From the NCBI RefSeq assembly GCF_030499575.1, contig NZ_JASTLC010000001.1, forward strand, positions 2,380,001-2,444,000: a stretch of DNA of 64,000 nucleotides. The letters are read 5' to 3'. Positions 59,839-64,000 of this stretch are shown one piece after another. Origin of the DNA: Streptomyces sp. DG2A-72. Its GTDB lineage: Bacteria > Actinomycetota > Actinomycetes > Streptomycetales > Streptomycetaceae. The notes under the pieces are model-generated. The model did not search any database, was not told the origin of the DNA, and was given only the letters and a program-made list of their open reading frames with translations. Both the position numbers and the translations under genes were made by a program. The stretch's first letter is position 1. Every line of letters begins with the position of its first letter.

Positions 59839-60228
59839 ATGACCACCGCCCCGATCGATCTCTTCTCCTCCTTCTTCCACCTCCGCCAGGACGGCCAAGT
59901 CCACGCCGAACAGCCCGTGTTCGATCCCGACCGGGAGGGCTGGCAGGTGATGACCTTCCATGTGGAGACCGAAGCCGACGTGCACGGTGACCACTGGGAG
60001 ATCCACACCAACGCGGACGAAGTCGTCTCCTGCCTCACCGGAGGAATCCGCCTCTGCTTCCGCCCCGAGCAGCCGGGAGATGAGGAGACGCAGGTCAAGC
60101 TGGCCGCCGGCACCGCGGTCATCGTGCCGCGCGGCCGCTGGCACCGCATCGAACTGGACGCACCCAGCGACATCATGTCCGTCACCCTGCCGCGGGGGAG
60201 CCGGCTGCTGAAGCGGACGGAAGTCTGA
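59839..60228 (+). CDS. Cupin-domain protein
   Basis: 129 aa single cupin barrel. Motif 1 is GDHWEIHTNADEVVSCLTGG with the H-x-x-x-x-E pattern, motif 2 is GTAVIVPRGRWHRIELDAPS. Such proteins bind a divalent metal and serve as small isomerases, dioxygenases or anti-sigma components. ATG 59839 follows AAAGGA. Same strand and 35 nt behind the HSL-family hydrolase, so they likely work on one substrate. Confidence 0.88.
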   Translation: MTTAPIDLFSSFFHLRQDGQVHAEQPVFDPDREGWQVMTFHVETEADVHGDHWEIHTNADEVVSCLTGGIRLCFRPEQPGDEETQVKLAAGTAVIVPRGRWHRIELDAPSDIMSVTLPRGSRLLKRTEV

Positions 60229-60240
60229 TACGACCAAGGG

Positions 60241-62172
60241 CTATACGGCGAGCGGCAGTTCAGGCATCCGCAGCCCCACACGCTCGCGGCCCTCGGCGAG
60301 TTCGTCGAGAAGGGCGGCCAGGCGGTCGGTGTGCCGGGTGGTGAGCCGGCCGGAGTCGTCGAGGTGCACGGCGCACGCGGTGGTCGTGTCGACGATCCGT
60401 TCGAGTACGACGACGATCTCGGCGGCGCCTTCCGAGTGCCGGGCGAGGGCGGGGAGTTCGGCGGCGGCGAGGGCGATGGCGGTACGGGCTTCGGCGAGCG
60501 TGCGGTAGGCCTCACGGCGGAGGGTCCAGCGGAGGGGGCGGGGGTCGGACGGGCGGGGGGACGGGGCGCCGGGCTTGCCCGGGATGTGCGTTGCGTCGCT
60601 GGTCGCTGGGGCAGCGGACTCGTTCAGGACGTGGTTCAGATAGGCCTGCGCCGCATCGCCCGCCGCCGCGAGCCGGGCCCGCACTCCTCCACCCCGCTGC
60701 CCCGGCATCGGCAGATGTCCCACGACCAGCACGATGGCGCAGGCCAGCAGCGTCTCGCCGATGCGGCTCCAGGAGGCCGGGGGCTCACCGCCGACCATCA
60801 CCAGGGCAAGGACGAGAACGGTGACGACGGCGGTCTGGGCGGCGAAGTGCCGCGTGGCGACAGGTATGAGGGCACCGCTGAGAGCCACGAGCGCGATGAG
60901 GCCTCCGGGCTGGGGCAACGCCGCGGCGAACCCGGCGAAGACGACAGCCCCGAGGACCGTCCCCGCGGCCCGGCACAGAACGCGTGAGAGAAGCGGCCCG
61001 AGGTCAGGCTTGACGAGGAAGACGGCGGTCGCGGGCAGCCAGTACCAGTGCTCGTGCTGCCCGTACCACTGGGCGTGATGCAGCGCCTGGGCGATGGCGG
61101 CGCTGGCCCCGAAGCACAGGGCGACGCGCAAGCCGTACTCCCGCCCGCCGGCCCCGAAGACGCTGCGGAGGAGCGCCCGCGGGGATCGCCGACGGGTGTG
61201 CAGGTCGCGGCCCTCGCCCTGGTCGAACACCTCGGCAGCGTGCAGGAGGGCGTCATCGAGAGCACGCAGCGCGGGCGCGGACCGGTTGGGCGCGGGCAAC
61301 GGCCCGGTATGCGTGTTCCCGCGCACGGCGGCAGCGAGCCGACGCGGACCTTCGGAGGCACGCGCCGACACACCCTCCCCGCCCCAGGCCAACGCGGTCG
61401 CCGCCTCCGCGAGAGGCAACGCGGCAGCGTACTGCGCCCGCAGCCGCCGCTCGGCCGCGGAACTGGCGTACCGGCGCAGCCGTGGCCCGGCGAGAGCGTC
61501 CTGCGCATGATCGAGGGCGGCGGTGAGGGAGACGCGACGGGCGATCGCCGCGGAGGACCCGACGGCATCGAGAAGTTCGGCAACGGCGTCGTACACAGCG
61601 GCGACGGCCTTCCGCTCCCCGTCGAACCGATAGTCCCCGACGATCGCACCGGGCGTGGGAAGGAGCAGCCGCAGCGCGAGCAGCCACCCCGCTCCGGCGA
61701 CGAAGGCAAGGGCCCGCACCCAGCCCGGCTCGGGCAACGGCATCCCGGCCCCGATGGCGGTCGCGACAAGCAGTTGCGTACCGGCGGCGGAGGCGACGGG
61801 GCCGATGGCACTGATGCCTCCGGCGACGAGCCCCAGGCCGGTGAGGATCAAGGTCAGCACGAGGACGCCCGTGCTGTGACCGGCGTACGTCCCGACGAGC
61901 ATCCCGCCCGCCCCCGCAACCGCGGGCACCCCGAGCCGCCTGACAGACGCCCGCCGACTCCCCGGCCGGTCATTGATCCCGGCGAGCATGGCGGCGATGG
62001 CGGCGACGACACCGAGGGAGGCACGGTCGAACAGGACGGCCAGGAGCAGGAGCGGCCCGGCGGCAAGCGCCCCACGCGTCACCGCCATCCAGGGCACCGG
62101 GCCGCGCTGGGCGCGGAGGGCATGGGCGAGCCAGGGCGGGAGGACGAACGAAGCGAACGCGGGGCGTGACAC
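60241..62172 (-). CDS. FUSC family (aromatic acid exporter/YccS-like) membrane protein
   Basis: 643 aa. Two groups of membrane helices: residues about 35-165 (AAGPLLLLAVLFDRASLGVV, VLVLTLILTGLGLVAGGISA) and about 335-485 (EYGLRVALCFGASAAIAQAL, LPATAVFLVKPDLGPLLSRV, AAQTAVVTVLVLALVMVGGE), each followed by a cytoplasmic helical region. That duplicated layout is typical of FUSC/AaeB-type exporters. It is convergent with the cupin gene. The substrate is unknown. Confidence 0.88.
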   Translation of the reverse strand: MSRPAFASFVLPPWLAHALRAQRGPVPWMAVTRGALAAGPLLLLAVLFDRASLGVVAAIAAMLAGINDRPGSRRASVRRLGVPAVAGAGGMLVGTYAGHSTGVLVLTLILTGLGLVAGGISAIGPVASAAGTQLLVATAIGAGMPLPEPGWVRALAFVAGAGWLLALRLLLPTPGAIVGDYRFDGERKAVAAVYDAVAELLDAVGSSAAIARRVSLTAALDHAQDALAGPRLRRYASSAAERRLRAQYAAALPLAEAATALAWGGEGVSARASEGPRRLAAAVRGNTHTGPLPAPNRSAPALRALDDALLHAAEVFDQGEGRDLHTRRRSPRALLRSVFGAGGREYGLRVALCFGASAAIAQALHHAQWYGQHEHWYWLPATAVFLVKPDLGPLLSRVLCRAAGTVLGAVVFAGFAAALPQPGGLIALVALSGALIPVATRHFAAQTAVVTVLVLALVMVGGEPPASWSRIGETLLACAIVLVVGHLPMPGQRGGGVRARLAAAGDAAQAYLNHVLNESAAPATSDATHIPGKPGAPSPRPSDPRPLRWTLRREAYRTLAEARTAIALAAAELPALARHSEGAAEIVVVLERIVDTTTACAVHLDDSGRLTTRHTDRLAALLDELAEGRERVGLRMPELPLAV

Positions 62173-62352
62173 AGGGCTCCTGTCGGGACGAGGGCGCGGG
62201 GTTTGCCTTCGGGCGACGGTGGCCGGGCTTTCGGTGTGTGGCTTCTACGGTAGATCGGCTTCCTGGAGGGGATGGAACGGTCGTATTTCGGGAGTGTGAC
62301 GACCCGTGGCAGAGGCATGTTCTTTATGAACGCAACGGGGTGCCGGCAACGA

Positions 62353-64000
62353 TCACCCCGTCCACACGAGGTCTCTCGGGTCGCCTGTCTCCCGGTTGTC
62401 CGGCCGGCGGAACCCTCCGAGACACGTCCGTCGGAAGTGAGGACGCGATGGGCGCCATGGATCCCGGGTTTGCCGGCCAGGTGCTGGCCGACGGCTACGG
62501 CGTGCGTACCGACGAGGGCACCTACATCACCGTAGGTCGTCCATGTCCCGGCCGGCATCGCGAGCAGGGCGGCCCGCAGGTCCTTCCACCCCGGCCACTC
62601 GTCCGCCTGTCGCATTCCGTCGATCGGCCCCGGCCACAACGTGACCGCTCGCTCCGCCAGTTCGTCGGCGCGGGCAAGGATCTGCGCCTTGCCCCAGCGT
62701 TCCTGGTCAGCGATCCACTGGTTCATGCGCAGCGCACTCGAGTCGAGGATCTCCTGCTTGCGGCGGAACGGATGATTCGAGAGACGGGCGTTGTCGACGG
62801 ACAGAGTGAGATTGCCGAGGGTGTGCACCAGTTGGGTGTGGAGTTCCTCCGCGCTCTGCCCGTCGTCGGCCTCTTCCGCGAGCAACTCGTACCACTTCTG
62901 GTTCGGTCGCTGTGGCAGCACATGCTCAACGGTGGCTTGGTGCGGATCGCCTGACGGACATCGTCGTCGGTCGGCCAAACGCGCACGCCGCCTCTCCGCT
63001 TGGGGAGGTAGCGCAGCGTGGCCTCGGCCACGGAACGGTCCTTCTCCAACTCCTTGGGCATCTCCATGAAGACCCTGTTGAGGCCGGTCGTCGACACCTG
63101 ACACAGCAGCCTGCGCACCATGTAGCTCTCGGCATACCCCAGCGCCTGGGCAGCCTCGCGTGCCGTGGCCCGACCGCTGTCGACACTGTCGAGCAGATAG
63201 AGCGCGAGGGGGTAGTGGGTCTGGCCGCCCCACTGGGCCAGCCTCTCCAGGGCCGTACGCAGTTCCGCATCGCGTTCCCGCTCGGGTTCGAGGATCCGCA
63301 TCAGCCGCTCGGCGCGCTGCGCGAGGGCGGCGATCTCCGACTGCAGGGCTTCCTCGTCACCGCTGAAGGGCTCCAGCCGGCGCTGTTGCTCGCGGTAGAT
63401 CTCGGTCTGCCTGGCCCTGCTGCTGCCGGTCACCACGAGGTCGAGCCGGACGAGCAACTCCAGGTTCTGCGGCCCGAGTTGCTCCTGCATGGGCAGCCAC
63501 AGGCTCCGATACACGTTCTCGCCCCGGTTGGGCAGGCACATGAAGACGTAGTTGCGCAGCAGGTCGCTCTGGCTGAGCCCGACACCGGTGTTGTTGATCG
63601 ACTCGAGGATGCGGTAGACGTTGTCGCCCTTCTCCTCGGTGATCGCGACGATGGACAGAAGGTTGTTCAGGACCGTCTCGACCGCGTCGGTCCACCCGTC
63701 CTCGTTGCCTTCCTCGCTTTCCGTGAGCACGCCCAGGAAGAACCGGTAGGCCTGCGTCGAGGGCTCACCGAAGGCGGGCGGTCGTGATCGGCCTTCATCC
63801 GCTCGCCGCGCTCCCGGTAGCTGTCTCGGAGCGCGGTGAAGGCGAGCCTGAGCGTGGTGAGCCGCTGCTGGCCGTCGACCACCAGCCAGCGCTGCAGCCC
63901 GCCCGGGACCACCCGTTCCGGCGCCAGGACGACGGAGTCGAGGAAGTGCAACGGCGTGGAGCCGTCTTCGAGGTACTGCTCCACCAGTTCCAGTACGTCG
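62353..64000 (-). pseudogene. DUF262-DUF1524(HNH)-alkyltransferase-like fusion, GmrSD-type defence gene, degraded; continues past the window
   Basis: Read leftward from the window edge: the DUF262 motif LQRWLVVDGQQRLTTLRLAF in one frame; after about 63780, in another frame, TEEKGDNVYRILESINNTGV, GLSQSDLLRNYVFMCLPNRG; after about 62950, in a third frame, the HNH block ATVEHVLPQRPNQKWYELLA, LGNLTLSVDNARLSNHPFRR; then an alkyltransferase-like module PAGTWTTYGDVGALVGTHAV, GQHLAGKPGIHGAHRVLTSD. A further shift near 62400 leads to FRRPDNRETGDPRDLVWTG and a stop. Segments expected between the blocks are missing at both internal breaks, so these are deletions and not only sequencing errors. The gene start is outside the window. 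Confidence 0.75.

Noticed and set aside
1..64000. CRISPR array, tRNA or rRNA genes
   Set aside because: No regularly spaced repeats and no tRNA cloverleaf or rRNA conserved segments were recognised anywhere in the window.

Overview
The window is high-GC DNA with the codon use, GTG starts, GGAGG-type ribosome sites and gene families of Streptomyces: XRE/DUF397 pairs, DUF574 methyltransferase, TerD proteins and an AroQ next to an S66 peptidase. The organism call rests on these signs only; no rRNA or other species marker is present.

Region 1, about 0.1-7.7 kb, looks like a GntR-controlled sugar-acid or hydroxy-acid catabolic cluster. A GntR/FadR-type regulator (7020-7727) is divergent from leftward genes: a broken short-chain dehydrogenase, a 2-hydroxyacid dehydrogenase, an IlvD/Edd-type aldonate dehydratase, a CocE/NonD hydrolase, a decayed LivM permease and an FMN alpha-hydroxy-acid oxidase.

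Region 2, about 7.7-17.7 kb, is a decaying accessory zone. Intact genes are an epoxide-hydrolase-like enzyme, a dienelactone hydrolase, a TetR regulator and an FrsA-like hydrolase. Between them lie remnants of a haloacetate dehalogenase, an ACMSD-like amidohydrolase, a second amidohydrolase, an IclR regulator joined to a headless alpha/beta hydrolase, two head-to-head transposase copies, a serine recombinase N-terminus and an MBL-fold C-terminus. Three inverted repeats built on TGCAT/ATGCA lie upstream of the TetR gene and of two hydrolase genes, which suggests a small TetR regulon.

Region 3, about 17.9-43.7 kb, is chromosomal housekeeping: aroQ, LD-carboxypeptidase, MHS transporter, Ca2+/H+ antiporter, TerC with a yybP-ykoY (Mn2+) riboswitch leader, a TerD fusion protein, terD, uvrB, MHYT protein, glpQ2, ogt, fdhA, VOC protein, psuG-psuK, methyltransferase, corA, CBS protein, uridine-kinase-like protein, DUF2293, DUF1772, a lone gltD, and a divergent AhpD-like/MocR pair.

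Region 4, about 44-64 kb, holds a PEP-utilising phosphotransferase-like protein with a membrane protein and a tyrosine phosphatase; a DUF574 methyltransferase broken by a short GC-hairpin insertion; an XRE-DUF397 pair divergent from a HATPase protein with a His-rich tail; an ABC exporter; DUF899; an AtzF/MtaD-type deaminase; an EEP-family protein; a PucR regulator divergent from a lipase-like hydrolase and cupin; and a FUSC transporter. The window ends in a degraded DUF262-DUF1524-alkyltransferase-like fusion, a GmrSD-type defence gene. No tRNA, rRNA or CRISPR array was seen.
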